Below the pieces are notes generated by a model. That model saw only the letters and a program-made list of their open reading frames with translations. It ran no database searches and was not told the origin of the DNA. The translations under genes and the position numbers were made by a program. A DNA stretch of 64,000 bases from Lachnospiraceae bacterium (GTDB taxonomy: Bacteria; Bacillota; Clostridia; Lachnospirales; Lachnospiraceae): the NCBI GenBank assembly GCA_024690205.1, contig JAILCX010000089.1:27112-91111 (forward strand). The letters are read 5' to 3'. Each line of letters begins with the position of its first letter. Position 1 is the stretch's first letter. Below, one piece after another: positions 1 through 8,509 of this stretch.

Positions 1-449
1 CTTTCGGCAATATGCTGACAGTCATAGAAGTATCCGGACAGCAGATACTCGATGCACTTGAATGGGGAAGTAAGGACGTTCCCGGTGAGCACGGAGGATT
101 CATCCAGGTTTCGGGACTCAGCTATGAGATTGACAGTTCAATAGAAAGCCCCTGCATTGCAGATGAAAACTCGGCGTTTGTGGGGATCAAAGGAAAACGT
201 CGTGTAAAGAACGTTCTGGTCAACAACGAACCCATAGATCCTTCTAAGAAATATACACTTGCGGGACATGATTACATGCTGCTTTCGAACGGAGACGGTT
301 ATACGATGTTTGACGGCTCGCCGGTTCTGCAGGAAAGCGTTAAGCTCGATAATCAGGTGCTCATAGATTACATAGTAGACACACTGGGCGGTGAAGTCGG
401 CTCAGAGTATACAGATCCTTACGGACAGGGCAGGATCATCATAGACTGA
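1..449 (+). CDS. 5'-nucleotidase/UshA-type phosphoesterase, C-terminal part (truncated by window edge)
   Basis: This is the C-terminal substrate-binding domain of a bifunctional metallophosphatase/5'-nucleotidase. These are exported enzymes that strip phosphate from nucleotides and related phosphoesters at the cell surface. The open frame runs in from the left edge (frame of the Met at 12) and reads FGNMLTVIEVSGQQILDALE, the usual segment at the start of the 5'-nucleotidase C domain. The SNGDGY segment near residue 95 from that Met matches the conserved GGDGY-like nucleobase-binding loop. The metallophosphoesterase domain and signal peptide lie outside the window. The protein ends in GRIIID with no visible sortase signal or membrane anchor. 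The family is clear, but substrate preference cannot be read from this fragment. Confidence 0.85.
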   Translation, partial: FGNMLTVIEVSGQQILDALEWGSKDVPGEHGGFIQVSGLSYEIDSSIESPCIADENSAFVGIKGKRRVKNVLVNNEPIDPSKKYTLAGHDYMLLSNGDGYTMFDGSPVLQESVKLDNQVLIDYIVDTLGGEVGSEYTDPYGQGRIIID

Positions 450-496
450 TCCGGCATTTGCCTGCAAGGACTGATCGCATTGATAAGGAGAACACT

Positions 497-694
497 ATGG
501 ACGAGATCGATATGATAGTTAACATGCTTGATAAGAAAGTTGAAGCGGGGGTTAGCAGACTTTCGGTTAAAACTTCCGCCACTGAAGTGGAAGGTTCCAT
601 TTCCGAGGTTCATCATCACGGACGCTGTGATGTCGGAAGTCCCTGGGCAAAAGGAACTGTCAGGAACGCAGACGAGATCGACGGATGTTCCTGA
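497..694 (+). CDS. Small protein of unknown function with HHHGRCD motif (65 aa)
   Basis: I do not recognise this family. The ATG at 497 is preceded by AAGGAG at 485-490 with ideal spacing, which decides the start over an in-frame upstream codon at 458. The N-terminal half is acidic/amphipathic (MDEIDMIVNMLDKKVEAGVS). The C-terminal half is unusual: it has VHHHGRCDVGSPWAKGT and ends DGCS, so it carries three adjacent His and two Cys. There is no signal peptide or membrane segment. It sits alone between a nucleotidase gene and ddh, with short gaps on either side. The His/Cys-rich tail suggests metal binding or a modified peptide, but this is a guess. The Shine-Dalgarno site and codon pattern favour a real gene. 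Confidence 0.6.
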   Translation: MDEIDMIVNMLDKKVEAGVSRLSVKTSATEVEGSISEVHHHGRCDVGSPWAKGTVRNADEIDGCS

Positions 695-760
695 TGTGGC
701 GATACAATGAATTAGGTATTCACATTTTTGCTCTATCGTGCGAAAATATGAGCTGACGGT

Positions 761-790
761 TTGCCCGTGATAAGGTATACCGAATAATAT
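761..790 (+). promoter_or_regulatory. Putative promoter of ddh
   Basis: TTGCCC (761-766) and TAATAT (785-790) are separated by 18 bases, an acceptable sigma-A-type match, 44 bases upstream of the ddh start codon. No other convincing pair lies between 695 and 833. Confidence 0.4.
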
Positions 791-791
791 A

Positions 792-821
792 ACGTATGCA
801 TCGCCCAAAAGACGTATGCAT
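792..821 (+). repeat. Direct repeat ACGTATGCAT, possible operator in ddh leader
   Basis: The ten bases ACGTATGCAT occur at 792-801 and again at 812-821. The start-to-start spacing is 20 bases, about two helical turns. They lie between the putative -10 box and the ddh Shine-Dalgarno site (AAGGAGG, 822-828). Each copy contains the palindrome ATGCAT. Spacing and location fit a repressor site or a chance duplication; no regulator gene is adjacent. Confidence 0.35.
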
Positions 822-833
822 AAGGAGGGGAAA

Positions 834-1817
834 ATGACCAAAATAGCCATACTCGGATACGGAAACCTCGGACGCGGGGTTGAGTGTGCGATAAAACAAA
901 ATGATGACATGGAACTTGCCTATGTCTTTACAAGACGTGATCCTTCAAGCGTAAAGGTTCTTACGGACGGAGTTAAGGTAGTTTCCGTAAACGATATCCT
1001 TGATCATAAGGATGAGATAGACGTACTTATTTTGTGCGGCGGTTCGGCAACGGATCTTCCCAAGCAGACACCTGAGTACGCAAAGTACTTTAATGTAATA
1101 GACAGCTTCGATACTCACGCAAAGATTCCCGAGCACTTTGCAAACGTTGATAAAAGTGCAAAGGAAGGAAACCACATAGCTCTTATCAGTGTGGGCTGGG
1201 ATCCCGGAATGTTCTCTCTTAACAGAGTATATGCAAACTCCATTCTTTCGGATGGTGCGGATTATACTTTCTGGGGCAGGGGAGTAAGCCAGGGACACTC
1301 GGATGCGATAAGACGTATTGACGGAGTTTTGGATGCAAGACAGTATACATGTCCCGTCGAAAGTGCCGTTGAGAGCGTAAGACGCGGAGAACAGCCTGAA
1401 CTTACAACACGCCAGAAGCACACCAGAGAGTGCTATGTTGTTGCAGCCGAGGGCGCTGACAAGGCACGCATCGAAAAAGAGATAAAGGAAATGCCTAACT
1501 ACTTTGCGGATTATGATACGACCGTAACTTTTATATCACAGGAAGAACTTGATAAAAACCACAAGGGGATCCCTCACGGCGGAAGTGTCATAAGGTCCGG
1601 AAAAACAGGCTGGAACCTTGAGAACAATCACGTTATAGAATATTCATTAAAACTCGATTCAAATCCGGAGTTCACATCTTCAGTGCTCATAGCTTATGCA
1701 AGAGCTGCCATGAGGATGAGAGCTGAAGGCATGACGGGATGCAAGACCGTACTTGATGTACCGCCCGCATTCTTAAGCAAGCTTTCAGGCGAGGAGCTCC
1801 GTGCTCACATGCTGTAA
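834..1817 (+). CDS. ddh: meso-diaminopimelate dehydrogenase
   Basis: This NADPH-dependent enzyme interconverts L-tetrahydrodipicolinate plus ammonia with meso-diaminopimelate in one step, by-passing the acylated branches of the lysine/peptidoglycan-precursor pathway in the cytoplasm. The N-terminus has the dinucleotide-binding loop GYGNLGRG (about residues 7-14). CGGSATDLP and SVGWDPGMFSLNR are signature segments of the family. At 327 residues the length is typical. The start is ATG 834, placed by AAGGAGGGG just upstream; an in-frame ATG at 816 lies within the direct repeat and has no ribosome site. The enzyme supplies both cell wall and lysine. Confidence 0.93.
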   Translation: MTKIAILGYGNLGRGVECAIKQNDDMELAYVFTRRDPSSVKVLTDGVKVVSVNDILDHKDEIDVLILCGGSATDLPKQTPEYAKYFNVIDSFDTHAKIPEHFANVDKSAKEGNHIALISVGWDPGMFSLNRVYANSILSDGADYTFWGRGVSQGHSDAIRRIDGVLDARQYTCPVESAVESVRRGEQPELTTRQKHTRECYVVAAEGADKARIEKEIKEMPNYFADYDTTVTFISQEELDKNHKGIPHGGSVIRSGKTGWNLENNHVIEYSLKLDSNPEFTSSVLIAYARAAMRMRAEGMTGCKTVLDVPPAFLSKLSGEELRAHML

Positions 1818-1823
1818 ATCTTA

Positions 1824-2633
1824 ATGAAGAATTATATAAGAAGCGGCTCTTTAATTTCTTTGATCCTTTCAATTTCATTGATCCTATCAATTTATCTCCC
1901 GGTCAGCAGTTATGCCGCACCGGGAGATTTAGGTGAACCGAGAAGTTCATATGACCTGGGATATGCCGGGGAACTTAAGGGAAAGGTTGTCATCTTAAGT
2001 CTTTTTGTCAATACGCCGACGACCAGGTGGGATGTTCCTTCAATGCACGAGACACTGCCGGTTTTAAAGGGCGCAACCGATTATCTCCTTTTGGCTTCCG
2101 AAAAATATGATGCCGGTGTTTCGTTTGAATATGACTGGTCAAAAAACAGGGATTTAAGATACAGGATAGGCGTGAGGTATGAAGCGGATGACCCTGATTT
2201 TACTGACAAGGCAGATGAAACGATAGGAGAACTTGTATCTTCAAGGATCGATTATAAAGCCATTTTGCAGGAGAACGGTGCGGATTCTCTTTTTGCCATA
2301 TTGTATTTTAAGGATGAGGGGAGAAGTTATGCCATAACCTATGACGGAGAAGATATCCCCGAAGAGACGGTCATAATGTTCTCGGATTCCGATGCATCAA
2401 CCTATGCTCACGAGATATTGCATGTCTTCGGTGCGCATGACCTTTATGAGGATGCGGAATACACCGCTGACGTGGTAAAATATATTAAGAAGAAATACCC
2501 CAAAGAGATAATGTTAAAGCCGGAGGTCAAAAACAAAAAGATAGTATCGGAGATATCGCCTCTTACGGCTTATCATGTCGGCTGGATCGACAGCGTTGAA
2601 GACATAAAAAAATATCCTCAGTTGGAAAGATAG
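1824..2633 (+). CDS. Secreted HExxH zinc metallopeptidase-like protein
   Basis: An N-terminal signal peptide (basic start, a hydrophobic run rich in Ile, Leu and Ser, cleavage near SSYAA, about residue 32) marks an exported protein of 269 residues. Near residue 196 is HEILHVFGAHD: the two zinc His and the catalytic Glu of HExxH, then Gly and an Asp at the position of the third ligand (HExxHxxGxxD, as in snapalysin-like peptidases; the neighbouring His is an alternative). The body resembles no peptidase family I can name. The stop TAG abuts the ATG of the next gene, so the two are probably translationally coupled. No clear Shine-Dalgarno site precedes 1824, only 6 bases after ddh. A protease role is inferred from the motif alone. 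Confidence 0.6.
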   Translation: MKNYIRSGSLISLILSISLILSIYLPVSSYAAPGDLGEPRSSYDLGYAGELKGKVVILSLFVNTPTTRWDVPSMHETLPVLKGATDYLLLASEKYDAGVSFEYDWSKNRDLRYRIGVRYEADDPDFTDKADETIGELVSSRIDYKAILQENGADSLFAILYFKDEGRSYAITYDGEDIPEETVIMFSDSDASTYAHEILHVFGAHDLYEDAEYTADVVKYIKKKYPKEIMLKPEVKNKKIVSEISPLTAYHVGWIDSVEDIKKYPQLER

Positions 2634-3350
2634 ATGAAAAAGATAGTAATTACGGGAGCTTCAAGGGGAATAGGAAGAGATACGGCCCTTCTGCTGGCAC
2701 AAAAAGGCTTTGATCTGGTCCTTGTAAGTTCAAGATCCGAATATGAACTGAACGAGTTAAAAAATGAGATCGAAGAAAAATACGGGGTATCTGCGACCGT
2801 AGTAACATGCGATGTCTCAGATGCCGATGCGGTAAAGGCGCATGGATCCGAATTCAAAGGAGCTTATGCACTTATAAATAATGCGGCAATATCTTCCGTT
2901 AAACTCTTAAATGATCTTTCATATGAAGAATGGAACAGAGTGATAGACGTTAACCTTAATTCCGTATTTTATATGACGAAAGCCGTGTTGGACGATATGA
3001 TATCCCGTAAGGAAGGAAAGATAATAAACATATCTTCGGTATGGGGAAGCGTGGGGGCATCTATGGAAGTTGCGTACTCTTCGGCAAAAGGCGGAGTAAA
3101 CGCTTTTACGAAAGCACTTGCGAAGGAACTCGGTCCGAGCAATATACAGGTAAACGCTGTTTCTTTCGGTGTAATAGATACTTCCATGAATAAGTGTTTT
3201 TCAAAAGAAGATATGAAAGCGCTTAAAGACGAGATCCCGATGGACAGGATAGGAACTCCACTTGAAGCGGCAAAAATGATAGTAAATGTATTTGAATCTC
3301 CCGACTATATGACTGGACAGATAATCACAATGGATGGAGGGTGGATATGA
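2634..3350 (+). CDS. SDR-family 3-oxoacyl-ACP reductase-like oxidoreductase
   Basis: This is a classical short-chain dehydrogenase/reductase of 238 residues. TGASRGIG (residues 7-14) is the NAD(P)-binding glycine motif, NNAAIS follows the fourth strand, and the catalytic Ser and Tyr148-x-x-x-Lys152 are in place. The C-terminus MTGQIITMDGGWI is typical of FabG-like proteins. FabG itself reduces 3-oxoacyl-ACP in fatty-acid synthesis, but no fab genes are nearby, so a stand-alone reductase with another substrate is equally possible. The start codon directly follows the preceding stop, and the end overlaps the next gene in an ATGA. Confidence 0.8.
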   Translation: MKKIVITGASRGIGRDTALLLAQKGFDLVLVSSRSEYELNELKNEIEEKYGVSATVVTCDVSDADAVKAHGSEFKGAYALINNAAISSVKLLNDLSYEEWNRVIDVNLNSVFYMTKAVLDDMISRKEGKIINISSVWGSVGASMEVAYSSAKGGVNAFTKALAKELGPSNIQVNAVSFGVIDTSMNKCFSKEDMKALKDEIPMDRIGTPLEAAKMIVNVFESPDYMTGQIITMDGGWI

Positions 3351-4267
3351 TGTATGATCTTATTATTATAGGTGCCGGCCCTGCTGGCCTTTCAGCTGCG
3401 GTTTATGCAAAAAGAGCTGGACTTAAAGCAGTTACTTTGGACAGTTCTCCCATGTGCGGAGGACAGATCCTTAATACTTATGAAGTCGACAACTATCTTG
3501 GATTCAAGGGAATAAGCGGTATGGATCTGGGGATCAAGTTTAAAGTGCACGCAGATGCGCTGGGATGCCAGTTCATAACGGCTACTGCCACAAAGGTTAA
3601 CAAGACCGACAACGGTTTTTCCGTTGAGACGGACAAAGAGACCATTGAATCCAAAGCTGTCATATTTGCGATGGGAGCAGACCATTCAAAGCTCGGAGTG
3701 CCCGGAGAGGATGATCTTTCGGGAATGGGAGTGTCATACTGTGCTACCTGTGACGGCGCATTCTTCAGAAGCAAGGATGTAGCGGTAGTAGGGGGCGGAG
3801 ATGTGGCTGTAGAAGATGCGATCTTTCTTTCAAGGGGATGCAATAAGGTCTACCTCATCCACAGAAGAGACGAACTTCGTGCCGCAAAGATACTTCAGAA
3901 CCAGCTTTTGTCAATACCCAATGTGACGATGGTGTATGACAGTGTAATCAAATCCATAGAAGGAAATGATCAGGTTGAAAATATAAAAGTCTTAAATGTT
4001 AAAGATAATACCGAGTCCGAGATCAAAGTTGACGGTGTGTTCATCGCGGTAGGATTGAAGCCTAACAGCGAGATAATTAAAGATCTTGTTGATTTTGATG
4101 AAAAAGGCTTTATCATAAGCGACGAGGATTGTCAAACAAAAACCCCCGGTTTGTTTGTGGCAGGAGACTTAAGGACAAAGAGATTAAGACAGGTCGTTAC
4201 AGCTGTATCGGACGGAGCCAATGCTGTAACATCTGTTGAAGATTATTTTAACAGGCAAAAAGCATAG
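3347..4267 (+). CDS. Thioredoxin reductase-like FAD/NAD(P)-dependent oxidoreductase
   Basis: A two-dinucleotide-fold flavoprotein that normally passes electrons from NAD(P)H through FAD and a disulfide to thioredoxin or a related carrier. FAD loop: GAGPAGLSAA near residue 10. Redox-active pair: C132-A-T-C135 in YCATCDGAFF. NAD(P) loop: GGGDVAVEDA. C-terminal FAD segment: TPGLFVAGD. Length is 306 residues, normal for TrxB. The ATG at 3347 overlaps the TGA of the SDR gene (ATGA), with GGAGGG just upstream. No thioredoxin gene is adjacent, so the partner is unknown. Confidence 0.88.
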   Translation: MMYDLIIIGAGPAGLSAAVYAKRAGLKAVTLDSSPMCGGQILNTYEVDNYLGFKGISGMDLGIKFKVHADALGCQFITATATKVNKTDNGFSVETDKETIESKAVIFAMGADHSKLGVPGEDDLSGMGVSYCATCDGAFFRSKDVAVVGGGDVAVEDAIFLSRGCNKVYLIHRRDELRAAKILQNQLLSIPNVTMVYDSVIKSIEGNDQVENIKVLNVKDNTESEIKVDGVFIAVGLKPNSEIIKDLVDFDEKGFIISDEDCQTKTPGLFVAGDLRTKRLRQVVTAVSDGANAVTSVEDYFNRQKA

Positions 4268-4300
4268 CTGATCTTGCCTGAAAAATGTAGCGGAGCATAT

Positions 4301-4329
4301 TTGACAGTTTACGTAATATATGATATATT
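4301..4329 (+). promoter_or_regulatory. Sigma-A-type promoter for the NlpC/P60 gene
   Basis: A perfect TTGACA -35 box (4301-4306), a 17-base spacer and TATATT (4324-4329) make one of the best promoter matches in the window. It lies about 80 bases upstream of the cell-wall hydrolase start. Confidence 0.8.
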
Positions 4330-4407
4330 AACATCGTTCGTAACAATTTTGTAATAATTTAAGACAGTACGATTTAAGGAAAATATATCACTTAAACCTT
4401 GAAAAAT

Positions 4408-5829
4408 ATGAATAAAATAGGACTTTTAAGAGTATCATCTATAGCCCTTACAACTTTAATAGCGATTTCTTCGTTGTCGGTCGATGCGTATGCGCAGTCT
4501 TCTGTGCAGCTGCCTTCAGCCGGCATCGATCTTGTACTTGGCGACGGAACTTCGGTCAAGGATATAAAGGATTCAAGAGAGCAAAAGAATTCTCCTAAAG
4601 CTGAAGAAAAAAGTACTTCATCAACATCACAGGATAGCTCATCGACAGCATCGCTTTCAAGCCAGACGGCTACAGCCACTGCAACATCGGCTCCCGTTAA
4701 CCAGACAACTTCCCTTGCAGCAAGCTCTGAGGAAGTTGTTACTACGTCAGAGGACGGAACAATAGAGGTTAAAAAGGAAGCCATAGAAGCTCCGGTCGAA
4801 GAAAAGACGATCGAAGAAACAGCTGTTGCAAAGAGTGAGAAATCAGTTCCCGAAAAAGAACGTGAGATAGACGCCAAAAACGAGATAGAGCATTTTAAGA
4901 ATCTGGTCATCGCCCAGGTCGATCACTACGTAAATGTACGTAAGGGACCTTCGGAGGATGAAGAGATAGTCGGAAAACTCTACGATGATTCTGCAGGAGA
5001 ACTGCTCGAAGAAACGGAAAACGGCTGGTATAAGATATCTTCAGGTTCATGTACCGGATATGTTAAAGCAGAGTTTTGCGTTACCGGAGAAGATGCTGTA
5101 GAACTTGCAAGAAAAGTCGGAAAAAGAGTTGCTACCGTAAATACTACGACCCTTTATGTCAGGGCTGAGCCCAGTTCTGAGGACGGAACGGAAATATTGG
5201 GAATGGTTCCCGACGGAGAAGTTCTTTCCGTTCTTGAAGAACTCGACGGATGGGTCAAGGTCGATATAGAAGAAGGTCACGGATACGTAAGTCTTGACTA
5301 TGTCAAGCTTTCAACGGAATTCGTAAGTGCCGAATCCAAGGAAGAAGAAGAAGCAAGACTTGCCAAGGAAGAAAGAGAACGTCAGGCTGCTATCGAAGCT
5401 GCTAACAAGGCCAGAAAGAACAGCTCTTCATCATCTTCGAAGAAGAATTCTTCAGGCCAGACGGTTTATGCTTCAGGCGGATCCGAACTTGGACGTGCGG
5501 TTGCCAACTACGGTCTTCAGTTTGTCGGTAATCCTTATGTATATGGCGGTTCTTCACTTACCAACGGAACCGACTGCTCGGGATTCGTAATGAGCGTATA
5601 CAAGAACTTCGGTGTTAATCTGCCTCACTCATCATCGGCAGACAGATCCGTAGGTTATGCGGTTGACGGATTATCAAATGCTCAGCCCGGAGACCTTATC
5701 TGCTACTCAGGTCACGTTGCTCTGTACATAGGTAACGGACAGATCGTACACGCTTCTACCAAGAAGACCGGTATCAAGGTATCCAATGCCGATTACCGTA
5801 CGATACTTGCAATAAGACGTATATTCTAA
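4408..5829 (+). CDS. Secreted SH3-domain NlpC/P60 peptidoglycan hydrolase
   Basis: An exported cell-wall hydrolase of about 470 residues. Order: signal peptide (cleavage near DAYAQ); a long Ser/Thr/Glu-rich low-complexity linker (about 30-150); two bacterial SH3 domains, the first around VDHYVNVRKGPSEDEE and the second around TTTLYVRAEPSSEDG; an Ala/Glu/Lys-rich helix and Ser-rich linker; and a C-terminal NlpC/P60 domain with the catalytic Cys390 in GTDCSGFV, His436 in SGHVALYIG and a third polar position in IVHAS. NlpC/P60 enzymes of this layout usually cut gamma-D-Glu-diaminopimelate bonds in wall peptides. An in-frame TTG at 4399 is an alternative start; neither has a strong Shine-Dalgarno site. 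It has its own promoter and a terminator. Confidence 0.9.
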   Translation: MNKIGLLRVSSIALTTLIAISSLSVDAYAQSSVQLPSAGIDLVLGDGTSVKDIKDSREQKNSPKAEEKSTSSTSQDSSSTASLSSQTATATATSAPVNQTTSLAASSEEVVTTSEDGTIEVKKEAIEAPVEEKTIEETAVAKSEKSVPEKEREIDAKNEIEHFKNLVIAQVDHYVNVRKGPSEDEEIVGKLYDDSAGELLEETENGWYKISSGSCTGYVKAEFCVTGEDAVELARKVGKRVATVNTTTLYVRAEPSSEDGTEILGMVPDGEVLSVLEELDGWVKVDIEEGHGYVSLDYVKLSTEFVSAESKEEEEARLAKEERERQAAIEAANKARKNSSSSSSKKNSSGQTVYASGGSELGRAVANYGLQFVGNPYVYGGSSLTNGTDCSGFVMSVYKNFGVNLPHSSSADRSVGYAVDGLSNAQPGDLICYSGHVALYIGNGQIVHASTKKTGIKVSNADYRTILAIRRIF

Positions 5830-5838
5830 ATATCTAAC

Positions 5839-5875
5839 GTATAACAGGACCCGGCTTGCCCGGGTTTTGTTATAC
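5839..5875 (+). terminator. Rho-independent terminator after the NlpC/P60 gene
   Basis: GTATAACA + ACCCGG (5839-5854) pairs with CCGGGT + TGTTATAC (5860-5875) around the loop CTTGC, with two G-T wobbles in the middle, giving a stem of about 16 pairs. The T-rich run is inside the 3' arm. The symmetry means it could act in both directions. Confidence 0.8.
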
Positions 5876-5935
5876 ACAGATTTATCCACATATCCACTTA
5901 AAAATCTAAAAATTTAACCCGAATCCAAAGAATTG

Positions 5936-5964
5936 TTGCTAAACTAACCGAAATTTTATATAAT
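5936..5964 (+). promoter_or_regulatory. Promoter of hpf
   Basis: TTGCTA (5936-5941), 17 bases, TATAAT (5959-5964): a consensus -10 box ending 25 bases before the hpf start codon, hence a short leader. Confidence 0.75.
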
Positions 5965-5989
5965 TATTGTAAAATATACCAGGAAAGGG

Positions 5990-6526
5990 ATGATGCACAT
6001 GAAATTCGTAATCGTAGGAAAGAACATTGATGTAACACCCGGATTAAAGAGCGCAGTGGAGGATAAGATTGGTAAGCTCGCCAAGTATTTTAACGAAGAC
6101 ACGCAGGTAAATGTAACATTAAGTGTCGAAAAGGATTCACAGAAGATCGAGGTTACAATCCCGGTCAAGGGAAGGATAATAAGATCGGAACAGACCAGTT
6201 CCGATATGTACGTATCCATCGATCTTGTAGAGGAGATCATCGAAAGACAGTTAAAGAAGTATAAATCAAAGATAGTAGACAAGCAGGAACGCAATTCCGC
6301 ATTCAGACCCGAATTCATTGAAAAAGAGTTCGAAGATGAAGAAGAAGTAAAGATCATCAGATCAAAGAAATTTGATATAAAGCCCATGTATCCCGAGGAT
6401 GCCTGCATCCAGATGGAACTTCTCGGACACGATTTCTTTGTATTCTGCAATGCAGAGACCGATCAGGTAAATGTCGTTTACAAGAGAAAAGGCAATACCT
6501 ACGGCCTTATCGAGCCTGAGGAATAA
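5990..6526 (+). CDS. hpf: Ribosome hibernation promoting factor, long form
   Basis: Long-form HPF dimerises 70S ribosomes into inactive 100S particles in stationary phase or starvation. The N-terminal S30AE/YfiA domain (about 1-100) starts MKFVIVGKNIDVTPGLKSAV. A charged linker leads to the C-terminal dimerisation domain (about 120-178), with KKFDIKPMYPEDACIQMELL and the end TYGLIEPEE, as in Firmicutes long HPFs. Length (178) fits. Met codons at 5990, 5993 and 5999 are all in frame behind AGGAAAGGG, so the exact start is uncertain by three residues. It is a single-gene unit with its own promoter and terminator. Confidence 0.95.
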   Translation: MMHMKFVIVGKNIDVTPGLKSAVEDKIGKLAKYFNEDTQVNVTLSVEKDSQKIEVTIPVKGRIIRSEQTSSDMYVSIDLVEEIIERQLKKYKSKIVDKQERNSAFRPEFIEKEFEDEEEVKIIRSKKFDIKPMYPEDACIQMELLGHDFFVFCNAETDQVNVVYKRKGNTYGLIEPEE

Positions 6527-6571
6527 CAGTTCGGTTTAGGCTGAACCTTACAACAAAATATGATATGATAA

Positions 6572-6597
6572 GGGTTGCACAAGATGCAGCCCTTTTT
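6572..6597 (+). terminator. Rho-independent terminator after hpf
   Basis: GGGTTGCA and TGCAGCCC form an eight-pair stem (one G-T wobble) around CAAGA, followed by TTTTT. Its position argues against TTG 6575 as a start for the next gene. Confidence 0.8.
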
Positions 6598-6622
6598 ATG
6601 TGTTAGGGCCGGGCGGAGAAAA

Positions 6623-8509
6623 ATGTTACTTTTGATCTCATTTGCCGTAGCATTGACGGCTGTTTCAATAAAATATGAAAAAAAGCTTGTGGAAGCACTT
6701 CCGGTCACATTGGGAGCTTACGTGCTTATCCTTTATGTGCTTGCGCTTGTTGGCGCTTTATATGTAGCGGATTATGTGGGGCTTGTCATTATCGCATCGG
6801 GGATTCTTTATACGATAGCAGATACCATAAAAAAGAAAGCCTCTGCAGATACGGATGATCCTTCGATAAAAGATACATCCGTGCCTTTTATGATCGCACA
6901 AAAGTATAAGGATCATTCAATATGGGTATTTATATTCCTCATGGTCCTTATCTTCATCGGAGTAAGCAGCAAGCTTATAACGTGGTGGGATGATTATAAT
7001 TTCTGGGGAACGGATGTAAAGGCGATATTTTATACCGGAGGGCTTGCTGCCAAATACCAAAATGTAGCGCCCGAATTCGGCGATTATCCTCCCGGAACCC
7101 AGCTTGTTAAATGGATGTTTTTAAATCTCAAGCCCGGAAGTTTTGATGAAGGATTGATGTTTACGGGATATTATTTCTTTATATATTCATTCCTTGCACC
7201 GATCCTCGGATATTTTGACAACAAAGGGATAAAAGGGATCGTATCTTCGATCATTTCCGGAGCATTGCTTTTTATCATGCCTTCATGCGTGGAAGCGTTC
7301 TATCTTGACGGATGCTGCGCGGATATCTGCATGGCTGTTGCTTTTGGAGTATTCCTGGTGACCGTTTTAAAACGGTATGAGAGTATAAAGAACGACACGG
7401 CGATACCGTTAAAAGAAGAAAGGTTTAATGTCGTCTCTTCTTCGGTGGCATTAAGCGTTATGATGCTAAGCAAGAATACTTCGTTCATATGGCTTTTATA
7501 TGCAATGGTATTTATGGCCGTTCTTGCTTTGATGAACTCCGATAAGTCGCAGGATAAAGGTGAAGCATCGGAAAGATTTAAAAAGAATATAAAGACAATT
7601 TTTGGTTACTTTGCACTCCCTTGCATGGCATTTGCTTCGTGGCTTGTATTCTGTCTTTTGAACAAAAGAGTAGCAAGATCAACGGTCGGAGCACTTACCA
7701 TGGTATCTTCGGGTACCGAAATGCCGGATAAGGGTCGTGAGCTCATATCTGCTTACGTCAAAGCGTTTTTATCATACCCGATGCACAGATATCAAAATGC
7801 GATCGTGGATATCTCGCCGCTTGCATTTTGGCTTATCGTAACTTTGGCATTTATTCTCTTTGGAGTTTTCAAACTGATCGATAAAAAAGAGTGTATATTC
7901 CTTTCGTGTTTTGCATTTGCCGGAGGTGCGGTTTTTTATCTTATAGATCTTATCTGTCACCTTACGGTCTTTTCGACCGAGATGCAGTATCTTGATCCTT
8001 TTGCGATGGTATCTTCGATCGAAAGGTACAGTTCGCCTTTTACTTTCGGAATGATCATGCTGATCCTTTATGTCCTTTTTGCCAAAGGTGTGAATTGGAA
8101 AAAAGCGGCTTTTGTTGCTGCCTTTGTCATCCTTTGCGCTGATCTTACATCCGTCGCCAGAGGTTTTTGGACATACAGGAATGATATCGATAATGTACTG
8201 GCCGAACGTAACGCTCTTGTTGATAACGATATACTGATGCTTTGGAATAAAACCATTCTGCTTTCGAACAACGCCGATCCCATGATGGATGACAATGCTC
8301 ATTATGACGGATCGAGGATCCTTTATGTCAGGGATTCATCAGATGTCAGCTGGATATCACATGCATATATTAGTTATTATATGTCACCTGTTTCAATGGT
8401 TTTTGATTATACCGATCTTAGTGATGTGGATATGGATGTTTTAAAAGCAAGATCTTCCGAGCTTCATGCAGGATACGTATATGTGGGAGGAGATCTTTAT
8501 GAGAATTAA
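6623..8509 (+). CDS. Polytopic membrane protein, GT-C glycosyltransferase-like
   Basis: A 628-residue protein with about a dozen hydrophobic segments spread through its length and a soluble C-terminal region of about 90 residues. After the N-terminal helices comes WWDDYNFWGTDVKAIFY. An acidic pair in the first large extracytoplasmic loop is the usual catalytic site of GT-C enzymes, which take sugars from polyprenyl-phosphate donors; GDYPPGTQLVKW follows. I cannot name the exact family, so the GT-C assignment rests on topology and this loop. The start is ATG 6623 behind GGGCGGAG; an in-frame TTG at 6575 lies inside the hpf terminator. The end overlaps a GtrA-family gene by 11 bases, fitting a flippase/transferase pair for surface polysaccharide glycosylation. 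Confidence 0.6.
   Translation: MLLLISFAVALTAVSIKYEKKLVEALPVTLGAYVLILYVLALVGALYVADYVGLVIIASGILYTIADTIKKKASADTDDPSIKDTSVPFMIAQKYKDHSIWVFIFLMVLIFIGVSSKLITWWDDYNFWGTDVKAIFYTGGLAAKYQNVAPEFGDYPPGTQLVKWMFLNLKPGSFDEGLMFTGYYFFIYSFLAPILGYFDNKGIKGIVSSIISGALLFIMPSCVEAFYLDGCCADICMAVAFGVFLVTVLKRYESIKNDTAIPLKEERFNVVSSSVALSVMMLSKNTSFIWLLYAMVFMAVLALMNSDKSQDKGEASERFKKNIKTIFGYFALPCMAFASWLVFCLLNKRVARSTVGALTMVSSGTEMPDKGRELISAYVKAFLSYPMHRYQNAIVDISPLAFWLIVTLAFILFGVFKLIDKKECIFLSCFAFAGGAVFYLIDLICHLTVFSTEMQYLDPFAMVSSIERYSSPFTFGMIMLILYVLFAKGVNWKKAAFVAAFVILCADLTSVARGFWTYRNDIDNVLAERNALVDNDILMLWNKTILLSNNADPMMDDNAHYDGSRILYVRDSSDVSWISHAYISYYMSPVSMVFDYTDLSDVDMDVLKARSSELHAGYVYVGGDLYEN

Noticed and set aside
6575..6622. Upstream TTG start for the GT-C-like gene
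   Set aside because: It falls inside the hpf terminator; ATG 6623 has a proper ribosome site.
7772..8302. Minus-strand open frame of 176 codons opposite the GT-C-like gene
   Set aside because: Rich in Lys, His and Arg with no domain; it is the mirror of a hydrophobic coding strand.
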